Shown here: piece after piece, positions 15,747 to 23,439 of the stretch | Layout of the letters: every line of letters starts with the position of its first letter | Position numbering within the stretch: the stretch's first letter is position 1 | Assembly (NCBI GenBank): GCA_023397245.1 | Contig: JAEWUH010000144.1 | Coordinates: 1 to 29,901, forward strand | Direction: 5' to 3' | Length of the DNA stretch: 29,901 nt | Source of the DNA: Bacillota bacterium | GTDB lineage: Bacteria > Bacillota > Clostridia > Oscillospirales > Acutalibacteraceae | Made by a program: the position numbers and the translations under genes | The notes under the pieces: generated by a model | The model's database searches: none | What the model saw: only the letters and a program-made list of their open reading frames with translations | What the model was told of the DNA's origin: nothing

Positions 15747-16217
15747 TTATCGGAACGCGATATAGGTATAGCTGCTGCCCGACCGGTTGAAATTATTGAC
15801 GGTATCGCCCGCAACCGGCGTACCCAGCGTCTGGCAGACCGTAAGCACGGCTTTATCAAGATATACGCCGAGCATGGCGCCGCCGGTCGTCGCAATCGTA
15901 AAATTGTTCTCGTAATACTGTCCGCTCGGCTGGTAAAAATACGCGGGCTTCCGCTGAAAGAATACAAAGACGATTTTCGCCTCGAACGGCAGCGTGATGT
16001 CCTGACTGACAAGGCCGTTCCCCGTGTAGGTTCCAACGGCAAAGCCCTGTTCCAGCCGGGTGCGGTCCGCCGCGGAAAGATGCTTTGCAGCGTCGTTAAA
16101 ATGCCCGGCCAAAAGCGTATCCAGAAGCGTGTTGTCCTCCACAAAGTCGCTCCGTTTGGGTTTATCCGTGCCAAGCCAGCTGTTTAAACCGAGGCTTGTT
16201 TTATTGTTTGTAGGCAT
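15747..16217 (-). CDS. Short tail-fibre-like phage protein
   Basis: The N-terminus of this 156-residue protein (TSLGLNSWLGTDKPKRSDFVEDN and following, in overlapping blocks) is the typical baseplate-attachment start of fibre proteins in clostridial prophages. After about residue 60 comes a beta-rich, aromatic segment ending in SYTYIAFR that may form a small trimeric tip. It is far shorter than a normal receptor-binding fibre and no chaperone or second fibre gene follows. The ATG at 16217 follows GGGGGATAACT. It is the last gene of the phage operon, 12 bases after the DUF2313-like gene, and its stop lies next to the hflX promoter. Confidence 0.7.
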   Translation of the reverse strand: MPTNNKTSLGLNSWLGTDKPKRSDFVEDNTLLDTLLAGHFNDAAKHLSAADRTRLEQGFAVGTYTGNGLVSQDITLPFEAKIVFVFFQRKPAYFYQPSGQYYENNFTIATTGGAMLGVYLDKAVLTVCQTLGTPVAGDTVNNFNRSGSSYTYIAFR

Positions 16218-16229
16218 AGTTATCCCCCT

Positions 16230-16808
16230 TTATATCGTAAGCATCGCATTTTCATAGTGATCGATGGCGTCCCACGTTAAATCAAGGATATCCCATGCGT
16301 CAAACGGATCGTCCTTCCCATCGATATTGTTCCATGAAATGCTTCTAAAATCCAGTTCCGCGTTCAGATGCGCCGGCAGGAACAAATTGGCAATTTTCAG
16401 CGCTTTTTTCCGCGCCGTTTCATCCGTATTGCCAAGACAGTTTACATACAGCCGATTGGCAGCGGTATTTTCACAGATTTCCCCCTCAAGCCCCGCGATT
16501 CCCAAAACGCGCACCATAGCGGTTCCGGTAAAATCATTCGGCGTGATCGCGCCCAACTTCAGAATTGCCGCGCGCCGCTCCTCCGCCGTGCCGCCACCCG
16601 TGATTTCGTACTGTGCTTCCCGCATCGAAATTCCGTATTCCGACGCGGTTGCCGCAAAGCTTTCTTTTTCCAGCTCGGCAAGCGCGTCCTGCGCCGTGTC
16701 CAGCGCCGCCGCGTAAGCCTGCAGCTCGCAGTCCGCCGCGGAATTTTGCTTAAGAGTGTAAAGCCCGGTCGCTTTCAGCTTTTGCTGCATGGATTCCAGC
16801 GCCCTCAT
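16230..16808 (-). CDS. Phage baseplate protein, DUF2313/XkdU-like
   Basis: This 192-residue protein matches the DUF2313 family, baseplate wedge components found directly after baseplate J in PBSX and Mu-like phages. Visible features are the N-terminal helical block with ELQAYAAALDTAQDALAELE, the middle GTAEERRAAILKL and a C-terminal segment with FLPAHLNAELDFRSISW. The start at 16808 is fixed by a TGATG junction with the stop of the baseplate J gene, so the two are translationally coupled. A longer in-frame start exists at 16850 but would overlap baseplate J by 43 bases. Context supports the assignment as strongly as sequence does. Confidence 0.8.
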   Translation of the reverse strand: MRALESMQQKLKATGLYTLKQNSAADCELQAYAAALDTAQDALAELEKESFAATASEYGISMREAQYEITGGGTAEERRAAILKLGAITPNDFTGTAMVRVLGIAGLEGEICENTAANRLYVNCLGNTDETARKKALKIANLFLPAHLNAELDFRSISWNNIDGKDDPFDAWDILDLTWDAIDHYENAMLTI

Positions 16809-17878
16809 CACGCCACCCCCGCGTAATAACTGACAGTTACTGTACCGCACACCGCAAGCTGGTTTGCACTCACGGCTTTATCCGTTATCCCGTAGGAAAA
16901 AGCATAATTTTTGATTTTTCCCGTGGAGTATATGGCGACCCCAAGGGCGGTAAGGATTACCGGCTCCCCGACTGCAAGGCTGCTGAAATAGTCCTGAATC
17001 GCCGCCTGGCAGGCCGCGTAGGCGTCCTGCTCGGCGACCGCGTTTGCCGGCGTGACCGCCACATCGATGTTTACCGGCACAGTCTGCGCCGCCGCAGCCT
17101 TTACCGTAACGTTCACCTCGCGCAACTGGTTCAGGTCGTCCTGCACCCGGGTTATCACGTCCGCCGCCGGAGCTCCGCCCTTTCCGCCGAGGTATAAGCT
17201 CACGGTGCCCGCCCCGTTTTCCCGCGGAATAACGCCCACCGAGTGCACGCCGTCATATTTCAGCGCGCATTCGCGGTAAAACGCCGCGTTCGTGCCGTTT
17301 GAGATGCTTGCGTAGCTCTGCATCAGGCGGCTCCGCAGCTCACTGTCGCTCTCGCTGTCCTCGCCCCCGGTAAACACGGCCGCGTTGGTCACGCTGTCGA
17401 TCGCGGGCGGCGGCGTGACCATCACCGTAACGGTGCCCGGCTGGGTGTTCCCCGCGCTCCCCGCCTGCTCCGCCTTTGCGGGCACGGAAACGCTCAGTTC
17501 TCCCTGCGGGAGCGTGGCTTCCTGTGTGGTGACGTATCGCACCGGGTTCTCCCCGCCCGTGGAACAGACCGTGCCGAGCGGGATACCCGCGTTGTACCAG
17601 AGCACAGTGCTGCGCTTGAATACGAGCGTTCCCGACGCGGCAACCGGCTGCTTGCGCGTGATGCCGCGTTCCTGCGCGCGCAGGTCAAGCTGCTCCCCCT
17701 GCGCGGTCTGCGCAAAGGTCTGCGTCCTGAGCCATTCCACCGCGCTTAATATGGAGTAAACTTCTCCCGCGAGCACCTTCATGCGGATGCCGATATCCGA
17801 CGCGTCGTCCGGCGAGTACCCCGCGAGCAACGTGAATTTTTCCGTCATCCGCGCAAGAACTTCCTCATAGCTTTCCAT
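16808..17878 (-). CDS. Baseplate J-like protein
   Basis: This 356-residue protein belongs to the baseplate J (XkdT, gp47-like) family, the wedge component that links the hub to the fibres. The N-terminal block with GYSPDDASDIGIRMKVLAGE and the central SDSELRSRLMQSYAS region with the conserved arginine pair are characteristic. The YDGVHSVGVIPRENGAGTV segment and the C-terminal repeats are too. Length is normal. The ATG at 17878 shares one base with the stop of the gp25-like gene (TAATG) and its stop shares one base with the next start. It belongs to the contractile-tail type of baseplate, which makes the absence of sheath and tube genes notable. Confidence 0.9.
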   Translation of the reverse strand: MESYEEVLARMTEKFTLLAGYSPDDASDIGIRMKVLAGEVYSILSAVEWLRTQTFAQTAQGEQLDLRAQERGITRKQPVAASGTLVFKRSTVLWYNAGIPLGTVCSTGGENPVRYVTTQEATLPQGELSVSVPAKAEQAGSAGNTQPGTVTVMVTPPPAIDSVTNAAVFTGGEDSESDSELRSRLMQSYASISNGTNAAFYRECALKYDGVHSVGVIPRENGAGTVSLYLGGKGGAPAADVITRVQDDLNQLREVNVTVKAAAAQTVPVNIDVAVTPANAVAEQDAYAACQAAIQDYFSSLAVGEPVILTALGVAIYSTGKIKNYAFSYGITDKAVSANQLAVCGTVTVSYYAGVA

Positions 17879-18216
17879 TAAAGCTTCACCTCGATTTCGG
17901 CGGTTTTTCCGTTATAGCTAAGCTGAACCATTACGGTTCCGGGTTCCTCCGCCGGGCGGCGCACCCCGGCAACCGTAAATTCCGCAAGCTGCCGCAGCGC
18001 CTCCTGTGCCATTACGACCGCCTTTTCGCAGAAGTCGGCGTCGTCCGTTTTTAACGTGTGCAGCCTGCTTCCGAGCGCGGCGTCGTAATCAAAGCCGCCG
18101 AGCGGCACGTTCAGCCGGATCATTGCCCGCTGGATCAGCTCCTGTTCCCCGGCAATCCACACCGGGCGCCCGTTTGGGCCAAGGCGGAAGTCCCCGTTTT
18201 CCAAAGCCGTATCCAC
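17878..18216 (-). CDS. Baseplate protein, gp25/DUF2634-like (XkdS-like)
   Basis: This 112-residue protein fits the small lysozyme-like gp25/GPW wedge proteins (XkdS position). Typical elements are the early GDFRLGPNGRPVWIAGEQEL region, the IRLNVPLGGFDYDAALGSRL core and a C-terminal beta hairpin. The start is GTG at 18216, with AGGAGG six bases upstream overlapping the stop region of the preceding gene. It sits between the spike-like and baseplate J genes, exactly where such proteins occur in PBSX-type phages. Confidence 0.8.
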   Translation of the reverse strand: MDTALENGDFRLGPNGRPVWIAGEQELIQRAMIRLNVPLGGFDYDAALGSRLHTLKTDDADFCEKAVVMAQEALRQLAEFTVAGVRRPAEEPGTVMVQLSYNGKTAEIEVKL

Positions 18217-18217
18217 A

Positions 18218-18553
18218 CTACCCCTCCTTTTTGGCGAAGACCTGGCCGTTGATGACCACTTCGCCGCTGTTCTTTAAATAGATTTCCGCACCGCCCGCGG
18301 AAAAGAGCATCAGTTCCCCGGCGGCAAGCCCCTTTCCCTGCGTCAGTGCCCCCACGCAGACGCTGCCGTCCCTTGTGGATACCACTACGGCCTGCGCCGC
18401 GTTCGGGGGAAGATAGGCGATCCCCCACGGGGCGCAGAGGGGCACTCCGCGGTACTCGTTTTCGCCCTGCATTGCCGCTTCTCCGTTTACTTCGGCAAGC
18501 TCAGCGGCGAGCTTCTGATTAGCCGCGGCGATTGTCTGCTTTGCTATCCACAT
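18218..18553 (-). CDS. Spike-like baseplate protein (gpV/DUF2577 position)
   Basis: This 111-residue protein has a helical N-terminus (AKQTIAAANQKLAAELAEVN). An OB-like region with CAPWGIAYLPPNAAQAVVV follows, and then GGAEIYLKNSGEVVINGQ, the repeat style of the trimeric beta-helix at the tip of gpV-type spikes. In PBSX order this is the XkdR slot. The ATG at 18553 lies ten bases inside the end of the hub gene. Its short length implies a small spike. Assignment to a named subfamily needs a profile search. Confidence 0.68.
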   Translation of the reverse strand: MWIAKQTIAAANQKLAAELAEVNGEAAMQGENEYRGVPLCAPWGIAYLPPNAAQAVVVSTRDGSVCVGALTQGKGLAAGELMLFSAGGAEIYLKNSGEVVINGQVFAKKEG

Positions 18554-19368
18554 TCTGCCGGCCTCCTCAGCGTGAACCGGGTGAATTCCCCGTTCGTATC
18601 CAGTGTGTAGTTCATCTCTGAAATATATAAATCCTCCGCCGAACCGAGCGCCTTATCCCGCACGGCGTCGGTACCGGACGCGAGAAAGCGCCTGCGTTTT
18701 ACGCCCAGTGCCTGTGCTTCATTATCCTGCGCGGCCACAGCATAGCTGCCGCTTTTCCCGGACTGTACATAAAGCTCGGAATAAAGGCTGACGTATTTTC
18801 TTTGTACCGTTAATGACGAATACTTCACGCCGCAGTCCAAATCAAACAAGAGACTTCCCTGCAGTCTTTCCCCGGAGGCGTCGAATACCCCGTCCGTTAT
18901 CACCGGTTCTGTCTTTAAAAATCTGCGGCAGAAGGCCTGCGCCGCCTGCCACTCGCTCATGCCCTTGGTAACCTTTAGCTCACCGGAAAACATTTTGGCA
19001 CTGCCTTTCCATCCGGTAAATCCGTACGGCTTTACGTGCCTTAGAAAAACCGTTTCCAGCGACGGCATACAGTAGGTCTGCGAAACCGCTTCGTTGTCGA
19101 GCAAAAGTGCGGCGCGGCTGCGCGCGGCCAGCGTTAAAAAACGCCCGCCGCCGCAGCTTTCTTTTTGCTCGTCGATCATCCCGTCAAAGCAGAGCGCTCC
19201 GTCCGCGCCGTAAATTCGCAGTCCCGTGATTTTACCAAAGGGGCCTGTCAGCGGAAAAGTTCCGGTAAATCCGTCCGCCGGCGCGTCCTCCGCTCGGTTC
19301 AGGCGAACGGAGACCGGCTGCGGCAGGGTAACGCTTTTGCCGTCCGGCGCAATTCCGATGTAAATCAT
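18544..19368 (-). CDS. Baseplate hub protein (XkdQ / late control D-like)
   Basis: This 274-residue protein resembles XkdQ and gpD-type hub proteins, which form the ring joining tail tube and spike. The N-terminal beta-rich half contains GFTGTFPLTGPFGKI and ALCFDGMIDEQ. The middle SEWQAAQAFCRRFLKTEPVI is the conserved helix-strand unit of hub domains. The C-terminal part is again beta-rich. The ATG at 19368 overlaps the LysM gene stop as ATGA. A longer in-frame start at 19476 is unlikely because it would run through the LysM domain. The length is somewhat below typical XkdQ proteins of over 300 residues. Confidence 0.78.
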   Translation of the reverse strand: MIYIGIAPDGKSVTLPQPVSVRLNRAEDAPADGFTGTFPLTGPFGKITGLRIYGADGALCFDGMIDEQKESCGGGRFLTLAARSRAALLLDNEAVSQTYCMPSLETVFLRHVKPYGFTGWKGSAKMFSGELKVTKGMSEWQAAQAFCRRFLKTEPVITDGVFDASGERLQGSLLFDLDCGVKYSSLTVQRKYVSLYSELYVQSGKSGSYAVAAQDNEAQALGVKRRRFLASGTDAVRDKALGSAEDLYISEMNYTLDTNGEFTRFTLRRPAECG

Positions 19369-19892
19369 GGGAGCACCACCTTTTGCCCGACTTCCAGCCC
19401 GTTGGGCCATTTGACCATCGGGTTCAGCGCCCGCAGCCTGTCCGCGGTCGTGCCGTAGCGGTTCGCCACGCTCCAAAGGCTTTCGCCACCCGTGCAGGTA
19501 TAAATCCCGTCCTTTAACAGCGAGGGTTCCCCGTCCGAGGCTCCGTTCTCCTCCAGAAAAGCAAATTCATAGCACACGCAGTCCGGCTGTGCCTCCCCGA
19601 TCATTTTCAGCGAGGAAAACACCGCCTCAAACGGAGCGGTGCCGGGCAGCCGCAGCGTACCCGAGCCCTCCTCCGCGAACACTGCCGCAAGCCGACTGAA
19701 TTCCTCCATGCAGCCGCTTCCGATCAGCTCGCCCTTTCCGGTTATTACCCGTTTTCCAAACCCCAAATCCTGCAGGGTGCTGCCGGAGCCGGGCAGGGGA
19801 ATCTCCTTTACGTTCCGCGCGTATTCAATCCGTATATTCTGCGGATTGAACGGCCAAACATAGCTTTTGTAGCTCATCGCGTGCAGCTTCAT
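19365..19892 (-). CDS. LysM-containing phage tail protein (XkdP-like)
   Basis: This 175-residue protein combines an N-terminal baseplate domain with a C-terminal LysM domain at about residues 128-175 (GIYTCTGGESLWSVANRYG and LEVGQKVVLP). LysM binds peptidoglycan, and in contractile tails this protein joins tape measure, tube and hub. The ATG at 19892 follows GGAGGAGGAAAACGC and overlaps the stop of the 30-codon frame upstream as ATGA. In PBSX the tape-measure gene lies immediately upstream; here that place is taken by the tiny frame. Confidence 0.85.
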   Translation of the reverse strand: MKLHAMSYKSYVWPFNPQNIRIEYARNVKEIPLPGSGSTLQDLGFGKRVITGKGELIGSGCMEEFSRLAAVFAEEGSGTLRLPGTAPFEAVFSSLKMIGEAQPDCVCYEFAFLEENGASDGEPSLLKDGIYTCTGGESLWSVANRYGTTADRLRALNPMVKWPNGLEVGQKVVLP

Positions 19893-19981
19893 GCGTTTTC
19901 CTCCTCCGCGTCTAGCGGGTGCGGATACCTGCGGTAATCCTGTTCCATGCTCTCCGATATCTCTTCCAGTGAATTATCCAC
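19889..19981 (-). CDS. Very short phage frame (30 residues) at the tail-module junction
   Basis: A 30-codon frame starts at GTG 19981 with AAGGAGG nine bases upstream. It overlaps the preceding gene by eight bases and ends in an ATGA overlap with the LysM gene. The acidic peptide, containing NSLEEISESMEQDYRRYP, is mostly helical in appearance. I do not recognise it. It may be a genuine small tail protein or the remnant of a longer one. The good ribosome binding site and exact coupling at both ends argue that it is translated. It marks the spot where sheath, tube and tape-measure genes would be expected. Confidence 0.5.
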   Translation of the reverse strand: MDNSLEEISESMEQDYRRYPHPLDAEEENA

Positions 19982-20648
19982 CGATGACCGCCTCCTTCTG
20001 CTCCTCGCGCTTCGCCGCCGTCAGCTGCATCGAACGGCAGCACAGGTCCCCCGCGCCGCCCTGCGCACCGATATTCTTCCACCGGCAGCCCGAATATACC
20101 GTTTTTGAACCCGGCCTTGCGATTACAAAATGAAAATCCGCCAGAGAGTATAAATCGATCCCGTCCGCCGGACAGACGTTTTTGAGCGTGATCTCATAGG
20201 TGACCGCGCCTGCCGCGGTGCCAACCGGCTCCTGTTCTCCCCACGCGGCCACGGCGCGGCCCTGCTGCGCTGTCTGCACGGTATAACTGTCCACAATCGC
20301 GGCCTTTGCGCCGTCCGTTTCCAGATAAACCTCCGTATCCGCTTCGGGCGAAAGCAGCCGCAGTACCGCCCATACGTAAACGTCCTCCCCGCCGATCCGG
20401 ACGGCATCGGAACGCTTTACAACGTAGTCGCGGTTTTCCGCCGTTACCTTATCCCCGGTTTTCAGTACCGGCTCGGCGGGGCCTGTGTAAAGATAGTGAA
20501 GACTGTCGTAATATTCGGTGGGCAGGTTCAGCGCCGCGCCGCTTTTATACTGCATCGGGCGGATGAGCGCGTTTACTTCCGCACCCCCGGCGCTCACCTT
20601 TGCCCCGTACCGTTCCAGCATCAACTCAATTACTCTGCGGTGCGTCAT
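19974..20648 (-). CDS. Phage connector / tail-tube-like fusion protein
   Basis: This 224-residue protein appears to have two parts. Residues 1 to about 105 resemble small head-tail stopper proteins of the XkdH type: RRVIELMLERYG, LIRPMQYKSG, YYDSLHYLYTGPAEPVL and an ending VYVWAVLRLL. Residues from about 115 onward form a separate beta-rich unit with DSYTVQTAQQGRAVAAWGE, TYEITLKNV and DLYSLADFHFVIARPGSK. This recalls tail-tube-like proteins of clostridial phages. Both assignments are pattern-based. The start overlaps the upstream stop as ATGA. If the second half is a tube protein, it would be the only trace of a tail shaft in this operon. Confidence 0.6.
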   Translation of the reverse strand: MTHRRVIELMLERYGAKVSAGGAEVNALIRPMQYKSGAALNLPTEYYDSLHYLYTGPAEPVLKTGDKVTAENRDYVVKRSDAVRIGGEDVYVWAVLRLLSPEADTEVYLETDGAKAAIVDSYTVQTAQQGRAVAAWGEQEPVGTAAGAVTYEITLKNVCPADGIDLYSLADFHFVIARPGSKTVYSGCRWKNIGAQGGAGDLCCRSMQLTAAKREEQKEAVIGG

Positions 20649-21007
20649 TTTTGAATCCTTTCAAACAAAAAGTCGTTATCCGCGAGGAAGGGAGCCGCGG
20701 CGGCGGCGGCTTCCTCCCAGACCTGTTTTGCCACGGCGGCGTTTGCGCCGCTTTTTGTGATCTTTACGTCGCCCGCGGCGAAGCTGCCGAGTTCGGCGGA
20801 AGCTGACAACAACGACCAGCGGTACAACATGAGTGCGGCGGCCGCCGCGCACAGGAACGGCTGCGACTCTGCGTCGTCCCTTACCGCCCTGCGGCCGATC
20901 TCCGCCATGGCGTCCTCGCAGAGCGGCCGGTATCTTGCTGCCGCGGAGCTGCCGAGGTCGGCCATCAGCAGAAACCGCTCCATCACGTCCTCGAATTTTA
21001 CCCCCAT
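20645..21007 (-). CDS. Phage head-tail connector-like protein
   Basis: This 120-residue, mainly helical protein follows the major capsid gene, the usual place of the adaptor that closes the portal (gp6/gp15-like). Sequence features are an N-terminal helix with FEDVMERFLLMADL and a long alanine-rich helical centre. The C-terminal FLADNDFLFERIQK is reminiscent of such adaptors. The ATG at 21007 lies four bases after the capsid stop and follows AAGG. The assignment rests mostly on position and size. Confidence 0.6.
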   Translation of the reverse strand: MGVKFEDVMERFLLMADLGSSAAARYRPLCEDAMAEIGRRAVRDDAESQPFLCAAAAALMLYRWSLLSASAELGSFAAGDVKITKSGANAAVAKQVWEEAAAAAAPFLADNDFLFERIQK

Positions 21008-21011
21008 CGCC

Positions 21012-22025
21012 TTACACCTTATAGTTCAGCGCTTTGACGGCGCCGTCGAAAATTTTCGCAAAGCCGGTGATCGTGCTGATGGTCGCACGCTCTAACTGGC
21101 GGTCGATGAGCCTGTCGTAATCGGTGAGAACGCCGCCCGCCTGCACCATTTCCAGCGCGCAGGTTTTGTCCAGCCCGATGATCTTGCCGTCCGCAAGCTC
21201 CGGCACATGCAGAAGGTTTGCGCCCAGCGGCGTTGCAAGCTTTCCGGTTCCCTGGAAATTCAGCCCCGCGTTCGCGTCCTTAAACTCGGCAATGCTCAGA
21301 ATATCCTTCATGGTGGAGGTGGAAGCAAGCATGGTGTTCAGCTGATACGGAGCAAACGCGCCCCAGAGGTTGACCATATCCGTGTACGCCGGCTTCACGT
21401 CGGCGGTCACAAGCGTCCCGGCGGAGGTCTGCCCGTCGTCACCGTTCAGGAGCACCTCCACCGCGTCGCCAAGCTGCGCCCTTGCGATGTACGCGCCGAT
21501 CTGGCGCAGGGTGACCGTAAACAGATCGAGTTTCTGGAAACGGAGCGCCTCATAGCTCGCCACCAACATTCTGCCGCGCTTGCGGAGCTTTACCAGGTGA
21601 TCCTGCGTTTTCACCACGGTTTGCGGAATCTGCGCGCCCTCGGCCACAGGCTTCAGCGACTTTTCCTCCTTGCCGGGGTTCGAGGTGATCGTGCGGTAAT
21701 CCATGGAGTTGATGGTGGTCGTGGTTGCCACAAGGTTCGGGAGCAGGTTCGCCATCTCCATACCCTGACGTACGGCGCGCGTTACATATTCCGGGAACAG
21801 CGCGGCGGAATCGGCAGTCTGGAAAAATTTTTCGATGCGGCTGGAGTCCGCGCCGCCCACGCGGATATCAAAGCGCTTAAGCTGTCTCTGGTAGGCGTCC
21901 AGCCCCTCCAGCGCGGTGCCCGCGTAGCTTGCGGAGGGGTCAAGCCCTTCCAGAACCTCGGTAAAGCTTTTGCCCGGCGTGCCGTACATCCCTTTTTCGA
22001 GTTTTACGGATTCATAAAATGCCAT
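21012..22025 (-). CDS. Phage major capsid protein
   Basis: This 337-residue protein is in the capsid position (XkdG slot). It has a helical N-terminus and then a core typical of HK97-fold capsids: FPEYVTRAVRQGMEMANLLPNL, a long beta-rich body including VKLRKRGRMLVASYEALRF with the backbone helix, and GANLLHVPEL near the C-terminus. There is no long cleavable scaffold domain, although an N-terminal stretch of about 60 residues could be removed by the protease encoded two genes upstream. The ATG at 22025 follows AGGAGGAAAAACAT. The strongest ribosome binding site of the set fits a protein made in quantity. Confidence 0.85.
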   Translation of the reverse strand: MAFYESVKLEKGMYGTPGKSFTEVLEGLDPSASYAGTALEGLDAYQRQLKRFDIRVGGADSSRIEKFFQTADSAALFPEYVTRAVRQGMEMANLLPNLVATTTTINSMDYRTITSNPGKEEKSLKPVAEGAQIPQTVVKTQDHLVKLRKRGRMLVASYEALRFQKLDLFTVTLRQIGAYIARAQLGDAVEVLLNGDDGQTSAGTLVTADVKPAYTDMVNLWGAFAPYQLNTMLASTSTMKDILSIAEFKDANAGLNFQGTGKLATPLGANLLHVPELADGKIIGLDKTCALEMVQAGGVLTDYDRLIDRQLERATISTITGFAKIFDGAVKALNYKV

Positions 22026-22067
22026 ATGTTTTTCCTCCTGTATATTTTCTTATTTTTATACTGTCTG

Positions 22068-22412
22068 TTAAAGGATAATGCCGCAAACCTTTGCCGCAGT
22101 ATCCACGTCGGTAACAAGGATGCTTCTTCCGGCGGTATCCGCCTGCACCTTCCCGTCCGCCGTGGCGCTCAGCGTCTGGTAACCCACTGCCGGAGCAGTC
22201 GTGCCGGAATACGGCACCTGCACGTATCCGCCGAGCTGCACCGCCGCAAACCCGCCGCGCACGGAAACCGCCACGCCGCAGAAGGCATTCTTGTCCGCGC
22301 AGGCGCCCACCACACCGTTCCCGGTCATTTTTACGGGCATACCCGCCGTTACGCCGGATTCCACCTCAAAGGTCGCCACATTTTCGTTAAACCCATTCAA
22401 TGCAATGTTCAT
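22068..22412 (-). CDS. Head decoration-like phage protein
   Basis: This 114-residue beta-rich protein lies between the protease and major capsid genes, the place of decoration or stabilising head proteins. Short glycine-centred strands are visible (ATFEVESGVTAGMPVKMTG, FCGVAVSVRGGFAAVQLGGY, ILVTDVD), consistent with the compact barrel of decoration proteins and DUF2190-type head proteins. The ATG at 22412 follows GGAGGTAAATCT. Function is inferred from position, size and strand pattern. Confidence 0.65.
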   Translation of the reverse strand: MNIALNGFNENVATFEVESGVTAGMPVKMTGNGVVGACADKNAFCGVAVSVRGGFAAVQLGGYVQVPYSGTTAPAVGYQTLSATADGKVQADTAGRSILVTDVDTAAKVCGIIL

Positions 22413-22466
22413 AGATTTACCTCCGTAATTTTTATTTTTGATCAGCCGCTTTCCGCGGCCGGGAAC

Positions 22467-23438
22467 TTAAATTTTAAACTGCGCGTTTCCGCCGGAGCTT
22501 TCCGGCTTCTGCGCGGCGGCAAGCTGCGGGGTGAGCGGCAGGATTTCCTCTGCTTTTTTCCGGTATGCCTTTTCAAAGCATTTCAGGTCGTCCATGCCCA
22601 TGCCCTGCGCCACGCGGCGCATCGCCTCGGCGGAGATATCCGGCTGGGCAAGTCCCGCACATTTTACAAAGCTTTGCTCCAGCTCCTCCCGGCAAGCCTT
22701 TCCGTACTCCGCCTCGCTTTTCAGGCGCTCCATCCGGTCAAGGAGCTGCAGCCCCTGCACTTTGGTCAGCGTGATTTCTCCTCCGCTTTCTCTTACGGCT
22801 TTGAGGATTTCCTCCGCGTCCGCTGTGTTCAAACCGGAAAAGCTTTTGATCACGCCCGCCTCACGCTGGGCAGGGACGGCGACGAACGACCATTCATAGG
22901 CGTCGGTCGGCTCGTCCAGCACCGCGCAGCAGACTTTTCCACCGTAGGTTTTGCCCTTCATGTGCGCGCAGCCGCCCTTTTTCAAATCCGCCCCGCAGAT
23001 ACTGCAGGTAACGCTTCCCACGGCGCAGCCCACGCTGACCTCTTTCTTGATGCCGCTTTCCAGCTCCAGAATCAGGTCGCCGTTTTTTTCACTCCGCGGC
23101 AGGTATGCCTTGCCCACAAGCCGGGCATACGGTTCGCCGCTCTGCGTGGCGCGCCCGGTATCCTGTTCCACCGTGCAGTCGTAAATGCGCGCGGTCTGGT
23201 TCTGCGCCTGCATGCTGTGGTTGAAGATTCCCGTTTTGCCGGGGAACAGCTCCGCAAGCTTTTGCAGCGCGCCGGTGGTAAACCGCTCCCCGTCGCGGTC
23301 GATTTCGTTGTCGCACAGTACGACCGAAAAGGTATAGACCTCGTCCGCCTTGAATTCGCGCCGCGTATAGCGGTTGATCTTTTCCAGATCGCCCGCATCG
23401 GCTTTGCGGCTGCTTTTCAGCACATATCCTTCTCTCAA
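22467..23438 (-). CDS. Prohead protease (HK97/U35-like, XkdF slot) with zinc-knuckle insert
   Basis: This 323-residue protein matches the prohead protease that matures the capsid. The N-terminal core shows VVLCDNEIDRDGERFTTGAL, a FNHSM block with the likely catalytic His74 and EVSVGC with the likely catalytic Ser135. Directly after it come cysteines and a histidine (CSIC at 145-148, CAH at 157-159, CC at 170-171) that look like a zinc-binding insert. The C-terminal third is helical and may act as a scaffold. I place the start at the TTG at 23438, preceded by AAGGAAGG, just after the portal stop; an in-frame ATG at 23528 would run far into the portal gene. Confidence 0.8.
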   Translation of the reverse strand: MREGYVLKSSRKADAGDLEKINRYTRREFKADEVYTFSVVLCDNEIDRDGERFTTGALQKLAELFPGKTGIFNHSMQAQNQTARIYDCTVEQDTGRATQSGEPYARLVGKAYLPRSEKNGDLILELESGIKKEVSVGCAVGSVTCSICGADLKKGGCAHMKGKTYGGKVCCAVLDEPTDAYEWSFVAVPAQREAGVIKSFSGLNTADAEEILKAVRESGGEITLTKVQGLQLLDRMERLKSEAEYGKACREELEQSFVKCAGLAQPDISAEAMRRVAQGMGMDDLKCFEKAYRKKAEEILPLTPQLAAAQKPESSGGNAQFKI

Positions 23439-23439
23439 A

